A stretch of 64,000 bases of DNA from Actinoplanes regularis (GTDB lineage: Bacteria; Actinomycetota; Actinomycetes; Mycobacteriales; Micromonosporaceae). The notes under the pieces are model-generated. The model searched no databases, was not told where the DNA came from, and saw only the letters and a list, made by a program, of their open reading frames with translations. Where the stretch lies: assembly GCF_900188005.1 (NCBI RefSeq), contig NZ_FZNR01000009.1, positions 1-64,000 on the forward strand, in the 5' to 3' direction. This document shows positions 46,915 through 55,807 of the stretch, piece after piece (the first letter of the stretch is position 1; the number at the start of each line of letters is the position of its first letter). The position numbers and the translations under genes were made by a program.

Positions 46915-47039
46915 GCGTCGATACTCCCTCGCGCGATCACTTCACGCCTGCCCGCTACCGAAGACGGTCCGGGTGAGGTGCGACACGGGTCGGCCGCATA
47001 GGCTTCGGGGAAAAGCAGTCAGCTCGAAGGAGAGTGCAC

Positions 47040-49598
47040 GTGGCCGGTGTTCATAACCTGACCCAGGTCGAGGCTGCGGAGCGGAGTCGATTGCTCGAGG
47101 TGACCGGGTACGACATCACCCTCGATCTGACCGACGGAAACGGCAACCCCGGATCCGATACATTCCGCTCCACCACGACTCTTTTGTTCGATTGCACCGA
47201 GCCGGGTGCGAATACCTTCGCTGAGGCGGCGGCCGTCCGGCTGCACAGCGCCACGCTGAACGGCGAAGCGCTGGACCTGAGCACCTGGTCGGCCGAGAAG
47301 GGCCTGCCCCTGCCCGGCCTGGCCGCGAAGAACGTCCTCGTCGTGGAGGGCGATTTCGCCTACTCCGCGAGCGGCCAGGGTCTGCAGCGCAGCATGGACC
47401 CGGCCGACAAGGAGATCTACCTCTACAGCCAGTTCGAGACCGCGGACGCCCAGCGCGTGTACGCGTGCTTCGACCAGCCCGACCTGAAGAGCGTCTTCAC
47501 CTGGCACGCGACCGCGCCGAACCACTGGAAGGTGGTCTCGAACATGCCGGTCGAGCGGGAGGAGCCGGCCGGGACGGGCGCGCGGACGGTTCACTTCGCC
47601 ACCTCGCCGCGGATGAGCACCTACATCACGGCGATCTGTGCCGGGCCGTACCACGAGGTGCGCGACTCGCACGACGGCATCGAGCTTGGCGTCTTCTGCC
47701 GCGCCTCGATGGCCCGTTACCTGGACGCCGACGACCTGTTCCTGGTCACGAAGCAGGGCTTCGACTTCTTCCACGAGCAGTTCGGGGTGCGCTACCCGCT
47801 GCCGAAGTACGACCAGCTCTGGGTGCCCGACTTCAACGCCGGCGCGATGGAGAACTTCGGCTGTGTCACGCACGCCGAGGCGCACTACATCTTCCGCTCG
47901 CAGGTCACCGACTACGAGTACGAGCAGCGGGCGAACACGATCCTGCACGAGCTCGCGCACATGTGGTTCGGCGACCTGGTCACCATGCGCTGGTGGAACG
48001 ACCTGTGGCTGAACGAGTCGTTCGCCGAGTGGGCCAGCCACTGGTGCAACACGCACGCCACCCGCTTCACCGACGCCTGGTCGACGTTCCTGTCGATCCG
48101 TAAGGCGTGGGGTTACCGGCAGGACCAGCTCTCCTCCACCCACCCGGTCTACTGCGAGATGCCGGACCTGGAGGCCGTCGAGGTCAACTTCGACGGGATC
48201 ACGTACGCCAAGGGCGCCAGCGTGATCAAGCAGCTGGTCGCGTACGTCGGGCTGGAGCCGTTCCTGACCGGTCTGCGGGAGTACTTCGGCAAGCACGCCT
48301 GGGGCAACGCCACCTTCGACGACCTGCTCACCGAGCTGGAGACGGCGTCCGGCCGGGAGCTGCGCAAGTTCGCCGCGCAGTGGCTGGAGACGGCCCAGGT
48401 CAACACGCTGCGCCCGGCCGTCGAGCTGGACGACCAGGGGCGCTACACAAGCGTGGTGGTGCTGCAGGAGGCGCCGGCCGACTACCCGACGCTGCGTACC
48501 CATCGGATCGGGATCGGCCTCTACGACCTGGACGGCGACGCCCTGGTGCGGCGGGAGCGGATCGAGGTCGACGTGGCCGGGGAGCGCACCGAGATCCCGG
48601 CGCTGGCCGGAGTCAAGGCGCCGGACGTGCTGCTGCTCAACGACGACGACCTGACGTACACGAAGCTCCGGCTGGACGAGCGCTCGATGAGCGCGCTGGT
48701 CGAGCACATCGCGGGCTTCGACTCGTCGCTGCCGCGGGCGCTGTGCTGGGCCGCGGCCTGGGACATGCTGCGCGACGCCGAGCTGGCCGCCCGGGACTAC
48801 ATCCGGCTGGTCTGCTCGGGGCTGCCGGCCGAGAGCGACATCAACCTGACCACGGCCACCCTGCGGCAGGCGTCCAGCGCGCTGGTCAGCTTCGCCGACC
48901 CGGAGTGGGCGCCGGAGGGCTGGCGGATGCTGGCCGACCTGGCGCAGGCTCAGCTGGCCGCGGCCGAGCCGGGCAGCGGGTGGCAGCTGACCTGGGCGCG
49001 GGCGTACATCACCGCGGCCCGGACGCAGGAGCAGGCGGCGGTGCTGCGTGGCTGGCTCGGCGGCGGCGCGAAGCCGGAGGGCCTCGTGGTCGACACCGAG
49101 CTGCGCTGGTCGCTGCTGCAGGCGCTCTCCGCGATCGGCGCGGCGGCCGAGTCCGAGATCGACGACGAGCTGGCCGTGGACAAGACGGCGAGTGGTGAGC
49201 GGGAGGCGGCGATCGCCCGCGCGCTGCTGCCGACGCCGGAGAACAAGGAGCGGGTGTGGGCCGAGCTGACCGGCCCGCAGACCCCGCCGAACTGGCTCAA
49301 CCGGTCGTTGCTGCAGGGCTTCCAGAGCACCCGTCAGGTGGACCTGACGGCGCCGTACGCGGAGAAGTTCTTCGCGGTGGTGGCCGACGTGTGGGCGCGC
49401 TCGGACAGCGAGCCCGCGCAGGAGTTCGCGACCCTGGCGTACCCGACGTTCCAGATCAGCGAGGAGACGGTCGCGCTGACCGACGCCTGGCTGGCCCTGG
49501 AGGGGCACCCGGCGTCGCTGCGCCGGCTGGTCGCCGAGGGACGCGACGGTGTGCTGCGCGCGTTGAAGGCGCGGGCGAAGGACCGCGCTAGCGTCTAG
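47040..49598 (+). CDS. pepN: Aminopeptidase N (M1 family metallopeptidase)
   Basis: 852 residues from GTG 47040 (AAGGAG at 47027-47032 gives 7-base spacing; a GTG at 47034 is too close). The exopeptidase motif GAMENFG and zinc site HELAHMWFGDLVTMRWWNDLWLNESFAEW (HEXXH-18-E) are present, with a downstream catalytic Tyr region and a helical ERAP-like C-terminal domain. Removes N-terminal amino acids from peptides in the cytosol, downstream of Clp-type proteolysis. A canonical terminator follows. Confidence 0.96.
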   Translation: MAGVHNLTQVEAAERSRLLEVTGYDITLDLTDGNGNPGSDTFRSTTTLLFDCTEPGANTFAEAAAVRLHSATLNGEALDLSTWSAEKGLPLPGLAAKNVLVVEGDFAYSASGQGLQRSMDPADKEIYLYSQFETADAQRVYACFDQPDLKSVFTWHATAPNHWKVVSNMPVEREEPAGTGARTVHFATSPRMSTYITAICAGPYHEVRDSHDGIELGVFCRASMARYLDADDLFLVTKQGFDFFHEQFGVRYPLPKYDQLWVPDFNAGAMENFGCVTHAEAHYIFRSQVTDYEYEQRANTILHELAHMWFGDLVTMRWWNDLWLNESFAEWASHWCNTHATRFTDAWSTFLSIRKAWGYRQDQLSSTHPVYCEMPDLEAVEVNFDGITYAKGASVIKQLVAYVGLEPFLTGLREYFGKHAWGNATFDDLLTELETASGRELRKFAAQWLETAQVNTLRPAVELDDQGRYTSVVVLQEAPADYPTLRTHRIGIGLYDLDGDALVRRERIEVDVAGERTEIPALAGVKAPDVLLLNDDDLTYTKLRLDERSMSALVEHIAGFDSSLPRALCWAAAWDMLRDAELAARDYIRLVCSGLPAESDINLTTATLRQASSALVSFADPEWAPEGWRMLADLAQAQLAAAEPGSGWQLTWARAYITAARTQEQAAVLRGWLGGGAKPEGLVVDTELRWSLLQALSAIGAAAESEIDDELAVDKTASGEREAAIARALLPTPENKERVWAELTGPQTPPNWLNRSLLQGFQSTRQVDLTAPYAEKFFAVVADVWARSDSEPAQEFATLAYPTFQISEETVALTDAWLALEGHPASLRRLVAEGRDGVLRALKARAKDRASV

Positions 49599-49615
49599 GA
49601 CCGTCGATGGAACGA

Positions 49616-49650
49616 CGGCCCCGTCCGGTTCGCCGGATGGGGCCGTTTTT
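49616..49650 (+). terminator. Rho-independent terminator of pepN
   Basis: A 13-base-pair stem (CGGCCCCGTCCGG with CCGGATGGGGCCG) on a TTCG tetraloop is followed by TTTTT, 17 bases after the pepN stop. It is the most canonical intrinsic terminator in the window. Confidence 0.92.
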
Positions 49651-49717
49651 CATCGGTAACCCGCCGGAAACAACGCAGTGTCAGTAGGCTGTCACTCCAC
49701 GGTGTTGGAGGTGGCTT

Positions 49718-50266
49718 GTGACGATGCTGGGCCAGGGTTCCCCGGTGCGCTGGACCGCGCCGGCCGGCCGCTGGACCGAGCCGGACCTCCACCTGTTTCC
49801 GCAGGACGGGCACCGGTACGAGATCGTCGACGGCAGCCTGCACGTCACCCCGCCGGCCGAACGGACCCACGACAGCCTGGTCGACAAGGTGGTCCACAGC
49901 CTGCGCTCGGCGGCACCGCCGGGCTGGTGGGTGTGCGCACGGCTCGGCATCGAGATCGACACGAGCAACCTGGTGCCCGACGTGACCGTGCTGCGTCCCC
50001 GGTCCTCCGGGGCGATCTGGGTCGACCCCGCCGACGTGGCCCTGGCGGTCGAGGTGGAGTCGCCGGCAACGCTGCGCTACGACCGGCTGCTCAAGCCGGC
50101 GGTCTACGCGTCCGCGGGCATTCCGGCCTACTGGCTGGTGGAACCGGGCGTGGCGGTGACGGTATACACGCTGGACGGCTCGGCGTACCGGCAGGTCCAG
50201 CGGATCGAGAGCGCCGAGCAGGTGCGGCTCGACGCCCCCTATCCGATCAAAGTCCGCCTCTTCTGA
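49718..50266 (+). CDS. Uma2 family (DUF820) endonuclease-like protein
   Basis: 182 residues, GTG start. The PD-(D/E)XK-like pattern is recognisable: YEIVDGSLHVTPP, LVPDVTVLRP, VALAVEVESPATLRYDRLLKPAVYASAGIPAYWLVEPG. Uma2 proteins are abundant in actinobacteria and cyanobacteria, with nuclease fold but unclear biological role. Stands alone after the pepN terminator. Confidence 0.88.
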   Translation: MTMLGQGSPVRWTAPAGRWTEPDLHLFPQDGHRYEIVDGSLHVTPPAERTHDSLVDKVVHSLRSAAPPGWWVCARLGIEIDTSNLVPDVTVLRPRSSGAIWVDPADVALAVEVESPATLRYDRLLKPAVYASAGIPAYWLVEPGVAVTVYTLDGSAYRQVQRIESAEQVRLDAPYPIKVRLF

Positions 50267-50314
50267 CGCCTCCGGAGAGCGGCCGGCGTGCGACGCCGGC
50301 CGGTCGAGGAGGGT

Positions 50315-50704
50315 TCAGGAGCGGCCGGCGTGCGACGCCAGCTGGTCGAGGCCGATGAGCAGGCCACCGATCAGGTCGCCGCCGCCGAACGAGCCGGCCA
50401 TGCCGAAGGCGGCCAGCTTCGCGTCCCGGTCGGAGACGCGCCGGCGGGCCTCGTCGCCCGTGACGATCTCCAGACGCCGCTGGCTCGGCGAGACCGCGAT
50501 CAGCACCGCACGCTGCGGGTTCACGATCTCACTGTGCAGTTTCTCGGCCGACTCGCGGATCGGTTCCGCCAGGTCGCCGAGGTAGATGCTGAAGGTCAGG
50601 CCGGTCGCCTGGTCGGCGATCCGGAGCGCCTCGTCCAGGCGCAGCAGCTGACGCGTCGTGAAGGGACCCTGCGGGTCGGCCTCGACGGGCTCACCACTTG
50701 TCAC
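50315..50704 (-). CDS. DUF5130 family protein
   Basis: 129 residues from GTG 50704, which has GGAGG at good spacing. Sequence RQLLRLDEALRIADQATGLTFSIYLGDLAEPIRESAEKLHSEI, AVLIAVSPSQRRLEIVTGDEARRRVSDRDAKLAA and GSFGGGDLIGGLLIGLDQLA matches DUF5130, a TPM-domain-like family that in actinobacteria neighbours the CtaJ gene. It overlaps that gene by 14 bases, so they are co-expressed. A role near the respiratory oxidase is inferred from linkage only. Confidence 0.8.
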   Translation of the reverse strand: MTSGEPVEADPQGPFTTRQLLRLDEALRIADQATGLTFSIYLGDLAEPIRESAEKLHSEIVNPQRAVLIAVSPSQRRLEIVTGDEARRRVSDRDAKLAAFGMAGSFGGGDLIGGLLIGLDQLASHAGRS

Positions 50705-50981
50705 TTGCGCCTCCTGTCGGGCCGGGCCGGACCGGAGCACCGGAACTGTCCTCGATGACCAGTCCGTGCTCGATCGCCGGGGCCGCGTGGCCGTGGCCCG
50801 CCGCGGCGGTGCGCTCGGGCGAGGCCAGGAACCACATCGGCGCGAACTCGTACGGCCGGCCCGGACGGTACCGGCGGGACGGCTTGGTCTTGTCGGAGCG
50901 GGCGAACACGAGGGTCGCCACCGTACCGATGACCGCGGCCGGAATGATCACATAGACCAGAATGGTGGTTATTACAGACAA
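50691..50981 (-). CDS. ctaJ: aa3-type cytochrome oxidase subunit CtaJ-like membrane protein
   Basis: 96 residues. One N-terminal transmembrane helix (ITTILVYVIIPAAVIGTVATLVF) is followed by RPGRPYEFAPMWFLASPE and a flexible Gly-rich end GGASDKW. The W-rich middle and terminal GGASxxW pattern agree with the small CtaJ subunit of actinobacterial cytochrome c oxidase. Adjacent DUF5130 is the usual neighbour. The call rests on recognition of these patterns, not on an alignment. Confidence 0.6.
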   Translation of the reverse strand: MSVITTILVYVIIPAAVIGTVATLVFARSDKTKPSRRYRPGRPYEFAPMWFLASPERTAAAGHGHAAPAIEHGLVIEDSSGAPVRPGPTGGASDKW

Positions 50982-51183
50982 CTGAACGCCCCCAGGCGCC
51001 GGTGATCCCTCTGATGTCGAACATCAATCACGGTAGCGGAGCGCAAAGGATGCCGGACCGTCGGGTCTCGAACCCGCGTCTCACGCCGTCGGGAACTACG
51101 CGGAATGTGCGCGGCGGTGCGAAAATCACCTTCACGCGCCGTCCGCGTACTTTCCGCCCGCGAACGGCAGGAGGGGGATTGGC

Positions 51184-51666
51184 ATGCGTTTGATCGTCTC
51201 CACCGCCGTAGCGGTAATGATCATGGCGTTGACCCCGCTGCCCGCCGTCGCGGCGCGGGCCGCCGCGGTCTTCGTCGAGGTCAACCCGAGCACGGTGCCC
51301 GCCGGAGACGAGGTGTCGCTGCGTGCCTCCTGTGACGACAACCTGAAGGCCGCCACGGTCAGCGCCGAGCCGATCGGCTCGGTGCCGGTCAAGCCCGAGT
51401 TCGGCTTCCTGATCGCGACCGCGAAGGTGCCGGCCGGTCAGCGGGCGGGCGCCTACAAGATCACCCTGACCTGCCCGGACGGCAAGACCGCGAGCACCAC
51501 CCTGCACGTGGTCGCCAAGGTCGAGCCGAGCCGGGGTCCGGCCACCGGAGGGGGCGGCACCGCGCCGGAGCGGACCGCGTCGTTGCTGATCGGCGGAGGG
51601 TTGGCGGCGATGCTGGTCGCGGCGGGGCTGGCCGTGCTCGCCCTGCGCCGCCGGCGGCTGGGCTGA
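51184..51666 (+). CDS. Secreted or surface protein with C-terminal membrane anchor
   Basis: 160 residues. A signal peptide (RLIVSTAVAVMIMALTPLPAVAARA), an Ig-like beta domain (VNPSTVPAGDEVSLRASCDDNLKAATVSA ... YKITLTCPDG, one likely disulphide), a Gly-rich linker and a C-terminal helix with basic stop (LLIGGGLAAMLVAAGLAVLALRRRR). It is 7 bases upstream of the class F sortase gene and may form an operon with it. It lacks a classical LPXTG motif, so it is more likely simply membrane-anchored than a sortase substrate. Confidence 0.78.
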   Translation: MRLIVSTAVAVMIMALTPLPAVAARAAAVFVEVNPSTVPAGDEVSLRASCDDNLKAATVSAEPIGSVPVKPEFGFLIATAKVPAGQRAGAYKITLTCPDGKTASTTLHVVAKVEPSRGPATGGGGTAPERTASLLIGGGLAAMLVAAGLAVLALRRRRLG

Positions 51667-51673
51667 GGCCGCG

Positions 51674-52486
51674 GTGACCCACCACTCCGGGCCGCCACGA
51701 CGCATGCCGGAGGCGGTACGACGCAAGCGCCCCGCCCAGGTGATCGCCGCCCCGCCGCCGGACGTGGCGCCCGAGCCGCTGCCGGCGCCCCGCGCGCGGG
51801 AGGGCCGTTCCCTCTTCCGGGTGCCCCGGCCGCGCCGTTCGGCACCGGCGCCGCGCTCACCGGCCGGTCGCCGGTGGCGCTGGCCGCTCGGCTGGATCGC
51901 GCTGATCCTGTTCTTCATCGGACTCTTCGCGGCCGGCATGGGACTGGGCCTGGCCAGCGGTTTCGACCTGAGCCTGTTCCACGGTCCGGACGAGCCCCCG
52001 CCCCGCGCCTTCCCGGTGCTGGAGCCCAGCCGCCCGAAGCGGCTGACCATCCCGGACCTGAAGATCGACGCGCCGATCCTCTCGGTCGGGCTGGCGGGCG
52101 ACGGGTCGGTCGACGTGCCACCGTTGAGACGGCACAACGAGGTCGGCTGGTACGACGGCGGGCCGACGCCGGGACAGTTCGGGCCGGCGCTGTTCGTCGG
52201 GCACGCGGACACCCGGACCGGGCCGTCGGTCTTCCACGACCTGGGCAGGCTCAAGCCGAAACAGCGGATCGAGGTGGACCGGGCCGACGGGACGGTCGCG
52301 GTGTTCGAGGTGAACTCGGTGGAGCACTACGACAAGGACCGGCTGCCCCTGCAGCGGGTCTACGGCGACTACAGCCGGCCCTCGCTGCGCCTGATGACCT
52401 GCGGCGGCAGGTGGCTCGGCGGTGACCAGGGATACTCCGACAACGTGGTGGTCTTCGCCTCCCTGATCGGGTCGCTCAGGGAATGA
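51674..52486 (+). CDS. Class F sortase
   Basis: 270 residues, GTG start. A basic, proline-rich cytoplasmic N-terminus and one membrane helix (WIALILFFIGLFAAGMGLGLA, about 73-93) precede the sortase barrel. Catalytic His is in FVGHADTRTG, Cys in RLMTCGGRW, and YSDNVVVFASL closes the fold. Actinobacterial class F sortases join or cleave surface proteins outside the membrane; most are unstudied. The 3' end converges with the HNH gene. Confidence 0.92.
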   Translation: MTHHSGPPRRMPEAVRRKRPAQVIAAPPPDVAPEPLPAPRAREGRSLFRVPRPRRSAPAPRSPAGRRWRWPLGWIALILFFIGLFAAGMGLGLASGFDLSLFHGPDEPPPRAFPVLEPSRPKRLTIPDLKIDAPILSVGLAGDGSVDVPPLRRHNEVGWYDGGPTPGQFGPALFVGHADTRTGPSVFHDLGRLKPKQRIEVDRADGTVAVFEVNSVEHYDKDRLPLQRVYGDYSRPSLRLMTCGGRWLGGDQGYSDNVVVFASLIGSLRE

Positions 52487-53041
52487 TTACGCCGCCTCGG
52501 TTTCTACCGAGGCGGCGTGGTTGTCCGGCAGGTCCAGCCAATCCATCCAGCGGGGATCCGGCGTGCGGTGCCCGAGCACCCGCCAGGCGATGCCCCGTGG
52601 CGCCTGCGGTGTGGAATGTAACCGCCAGCCCAACTCGGCCGGCGTCTTGTCACCCTTGCTGTGGTTGCACTTGGCACAGGCGGCCACCACGTTCTCCCAG
52701 GCGTGCAGACCGCCCCGGCTGCGTGGGAAGACGTGATCGATGGTCTCGGCGGAGCCCCGGCAATAGGCGCAGCGTCCGCCGTCACGGGCGAACACGGCGC
52801 GGCGGGAGAGGCCGACATGGGTCCGGTACGGCACCTTCACGTACCGCGTGAGACGGACCACCGAGGGGACCGGGAGGATCTGATGCGCGCTGTGCAGAAT
52901 GCCGTCCCCGTCGGAGACGCACTCGGCCTTGGCGGTGAGGACGAGAATGGTCGCCCGACGCACCGATACGACGCACAGCGGCTCGTAGGTGGCGTTCAGC
53001 ACCAACGCGGAAGAGCCCACTATGGGTCGTATGTCAGGCAT
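52487..53041 (-). CDS. HNH endonuclease
   Basis: 184 residues from ATG 53041 (AAAGG about 8 bases upstream). Zinc/HNH motif: CAYCRGSAETIDHVFPRSRGGLHAWENVVAACAKCNHSKGDKTPAELGW. The N-terminal extension (ALVLNATYEPLCVVSVRRATILVLTAKAE) is characteristic of a widespread actinobacterial single-copy HNH family, whose role is unknown but is probably not a mobile intron. The last codons (AASVETEAA) are part of a terminator hairpin. Confidence 0.9.
   Translation of the reverse strand: MPDIRPIVGSSALVLNATYEPLCVVSVRRATILVLTAKAECVSDGDGILHSAHQILPVPSVVRLTRYVKVPYRTHVGLSRRAVFARDGGRCAYCRGSAETIDHVFPRSRGGLHAWENVVAACAKCNHSKGDKTPAELGWRLHSTPQAPRGIAWRVLGHRTPDPRWMDWLDLPDNHAASVETEAA
52489..52518. terminator. Terminator embedded in the 3' coding end of the HNH gene
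   Basis: ACGCCGCCTCGG pairs with CCGAGGCGGCGT over 12 positions with loop TTTCTA. It serves the sortase gene, whose stop lies 3 bases before it. On the other strand it encodes the final residues of the convergent HNH protein. Confidence 0.75.
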
Positions 53042-53232
53042 CCTGTTCACCTTTCGGTGTAGTCGCTGCTAACCGCGCTCCCGTAGCTCAGCCGTGTGTG
53101 ATCTGGGCCTCGCAGACGAAGCCTGTGCGCCAATAGTCCCTGATGGATGACCAAATTGCGAGCACAATCTGCGGCCAGGGGGTAAACGTCTGACATCGCC
53201 ACGCTCAGCCGAACCCGGTAGCTTGGCTTCCC

Positions 53233-54318
53233 GTGTTACTCCTCGGTCCTTCCCCCGGCCCCACACCTGATGTCTTCACCAGCACCAGCATCACCGACGC
53301 CTGCGGCAACGACGCGCTGTGCGACCGGGTCTACGACTGGACCCACAACCAGTGGCTCGCCAACAGCAGCTATGTGATCGTCATCAAGCCGCTCCGGGTC
53401 ATCGGGATCATCGTGATCGCGATGCTGATCCGGTACCTCCTCCACCGGGCGATCAGCAGGCTCACCGCGAGCACGTCGCGCGCGGCTATGCCGACACTGC
53501 TCAAGCCGCTGAAGGAGCGCGTGTCGGAGGAGACCGCCGAGGAGGCGATGTTCATCCCGGAGCGGCGGCGTCAGCGGGCCGAGGCGATCGGCTCGGTGCT
53601 GCGCAGCTTCGTCAGCGCGGTGGTCTTCACCATGGCGGCACTGCTGGTCATGGGCGAGTTCGGCTTCAATCTGGGCCCGCTGCTGGCCAGCGCGGGGATC
53701 GTCGGCGTGGCGCTCGGCTTCGGCGCGCAGAGCCTGGTGAAGGATCTGATCGCGGGCCTTTTCATGCTCCTGGAGGACCAGTACGGCGTCGGGGACACGG
53801 TCGACCTGGGCGAGGCGATCGGCGTGGTGGAGGGCGTCGGCCTGCGGATCACCACGGTCCGGGACTCCCGCGGCGTGCTCTGGTACATCCGCAACGGCGA
53901 GATCGTCCGGGTCGGCAACAAGAGCCAGGGCTGGGCCATGGTGGTGATCGACATCCCGATCGGCTTCGTCAACTCGGAGGAGGCGACCGCGGTGATGAAG
54001 GAGGCCGCCAGCGCGGTCGCCGAGCACCCGGAGCACCAGACCGAGTTTCTCGAGCCGCCGAACGTGGTCGGCGTGGAACAGCTCACCGTGGACGGTGCGG
54101 TGATCCGGACGATCGCCAAGACCACCGCGGACAGCCAGGTGATCGTGCAGCGGGAACTGCGCCGGGCGCTCACCGAGTCGCTGGAGAACAGCGGGCTGTC
54201 CGAGCGGATCGCCGCGTCCCGGCTGGTGCCGCGGTCCGCGGCGCCCCCCGCCTGGCCGAACACGCCGGGAAATTCCTCTCCTTCGATGGGCGAGCAGCGT
54301 CCGGGCTCACCGGCCTGA
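53233..54318 (+). CDS. MscS-type mechanosensitive channel
   Basis: 361 residues, GTG start; a TAGCTT 8 bases upstream suggests a near-leaderless transcript. Helices at about 48-70 and 125-145 are followed by the pore helix and MscS core: GPLLASAGIVGVALGFGAQSLVKDLIAGLFMLLEDQYGVGDTVDLG, then a beta domain (RDSRGVLWYIRNGEIVRVGNKSQGW) and cytoplasmic alpha/beta domain. It releases osmolytes during hypo-osmotic shock, in the cytoplasmic membrane. Confidence 0.93.
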   Translation: MLLLGPSPGPTPDVFTSTSITDACGNDALCDRVYDWTHNQWLANSSYVIVIKPLRVIGIIVIAMLIRYLLHRAISRLTASTSRAAMPTLLKPLKERVSEETAEEAMFIPERRRQRAEAIGSVLRSFVSAVVFTMAALLVMGEFGFNLGPLLASAGIVGVALGFGAQSLVKDLIAGLFMLLEDQYGVGDTVDLGEAIGVVEGVGLRITTVRDSRGVLWYIRNGEIVRVGNKSQGWAMVVIDIPIGFVNSEEATAVMKEAASAVAEHPEHQTEFLEPPNVVGVEQLTVDGAVIRTIAKTTADSQVIVQRELRRALTESLENSGLSERIAASRLVPRSAAPPAWPNTPGNSSPSMGEQRPGSPA

Positions 54319-54463
54319 CCTGCACATACGCGAGAAGGGACCGTTACACCCTCCGCCGAACGGCTGGAAATCGGACCAACCGCCCTAGCGTCGCCTAGGA
54401 CGATCGGGCAGAATCCGGTACAGCTTTTGCATATGCACGTTCGCGCCGGTCGATGGAGGACCC

Positions 54464-55783
54464 GTGGCCAACGACCCGGAGGGTCCACAGCAGCCCGCAA
54501 AGGCTACGGAAGGCAACCAGCAGGTCACCTTCCGTAGCCTTTTTGCACTGCGGGAGTTTCGGGCGCTCTACGCCTCCCTGACGATCAACTGGGTCGGGGA
54601 CTACCTGACCCGGGCGGCCGTGACGGTTCTCGTCTACCAGCAGACCCGGTCCGTCCTGCTGTCCGCGATCTCCTTCGCGATCGGCTACCTGCCGTGGATC
54701 CTGTTCGGGCCGGTGCTCTCCACGCTCGGCGACCGGTACCCGTACCGCCGGGTGATGGTCTTCTGCGATCTGTCCCGGATGACGCTGACCGGGATGCTGC
54801 TGATCCCCGGCCTGCCGACCGCCCTGACCCTGCTGATCGTCCTGCTGTCCAGCCTCGGCGCCCCACCCGCACAGGCGGCCCGCTCCGCCCTGATGCCCCT
54901 GGTGGTGGGCCGGGACCGGCTCACCCTGGCGCTCGCCGTCAACAGCACCACCAGCCAGGCCGCCCAGGTCGCGGGCTACCTGATCGGCGCCGCGGTGGCG
55001 GTCAGCCTCAGCCCGCGCGTGGCGCTCAGCCTGGACGTGTGCACGTTCGCCCTCTCCGCGCTGCTGATCGCCACCGGAACACGTCCCCGGCCGCCGGGAG
55101 TGGCCCCGGCACAGCGCCGGCACCTGCTGCGGGAAACCAGCGAGGGCTTCCGGCTGGTTTTCGGGCATCCGGTCCTGCGTTCGATCGCGATCGTGGTCTT
55201 CACCACGATCGCGTTCAGCGTCGTGCCGGAGAGCCTTGCCGCCTCCTGGGCCGCCGAGGCCCCGGACGGCATGTCACAGGGCCTGGAACAGGGCCTGATC
55301 ATGGCGGCCGGGCCGTTCGGCATCGTCGTCGGCGGCCTGCTGTTCAGCCGGCTGGTCCCGGCCGAGCGACGCCTGCGCCTGGTGCCCGTGCTGGCCGTGC
55401 TGACCCCGCTGGTGCTGACCCCGACTCTGCTCGGGCCGCCGGCCGCCGTCGTCGTGGCGCTGGTGGCGCTCTCCGGCATGGCCCAGGGCGCCGGGCTGCC
55501 GCCGCTCAACGCGTCGTTCGCGCTCGTCCTCCCGGCCAGCCACCGGGCCCGCGCGTTCGGGGTGATGACCGGCGGGATCCAGGCCAGCCAGTTCATCGCG
55601 GTGCTGTTCAACGGGCTGTTCTCCGAGCGGTTCCGGATTCCGCTGGTCGTCGGCGTTTGGAGCCTCGCCGGCACGGTTCTGATGATCGCGGTCGCGGCGT
55701 TCTGGCCGAAGCCGGAGGAGTTCTCGGCGGCCGAGCAGGCGGTCCTCCCGCCGGAGCAGGCCCGGGCCGAACCGGCCACCTGA
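54464..55783 (+). CDS. MFS transporter (exporter)
   Basis: 439 residues from GTG 54464, with GGAGGA upstream. Twelve membrane helices; motif A-like GDRYPYRRVMVFCDL between helices 2 and 3, and the ARSALMPLVVGRDRLTLALAVNSTTSQAAQVAG segment typical of the EntS/MefA-like group. The first ~25 residues (NDPEGPQQPAKATEGNQQV) are unusual and their DNA forms a terminator-like hairpin. The substrate is unknown. The globin gene follows 24 bases later and may be co-transcribed. Confidence 0.88.
   Translation: MANDPEGPQQPAKATEGNQQVTFRSLFALREFRALYASLTINWVGDYLTRAAVTVLVYQQTRSVLLSAISFAIGYLPWILFGPVLSTLGDRYPYRRVMVFCDLSRMTLTGMLLIPGLPTALTLLIVLLSSLGAPPAQAARSALMPLVVGRDRLTLALAVNSTTSQAAQVAGYLIGAAVAVSLSPRVALSLDVCTFALSALLIATGTRPRPPGVAPAQRRHLLRETSEGFRLVFGHPVLRSIAIVVFTTIAFSVVPESLAASWAAEAPDGMSQGLEQGLIMAAGPFGIVVGGLLFSRLVPAERRLRLVPVLAVLTPLVLTPTLLGPPAAVVVALVALSGMAQGAGLPPLNASFALVLPASHRARAFGVMTGGIQASQFIAVLFNGLFSERFRIPLVVGVWSLAGTVLMIAVAAFWPKPEEFSAAEQAVLPPEQARAEPAT
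54499..54544 (+). terminator. Terminator-like hairpin inside the 5' coding region of the MFS gene
   Basis: AAAGGCTACGGAAGG (54499-54513) pairs perfectly with CCTTCCGTAGCCTTT (54528-54542), with a 14-base loop and a run of five T at 54540-54544. It lies at codons 12-27. Such a position suggests attenuation or a relic terminator captured by the ORF rather than an ordinary end-of-gene signal. Confidence 0.6.
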
Positions 55784-55807
55784 AAAAAGAGCTGGCAGGA
55801 TGGAACG

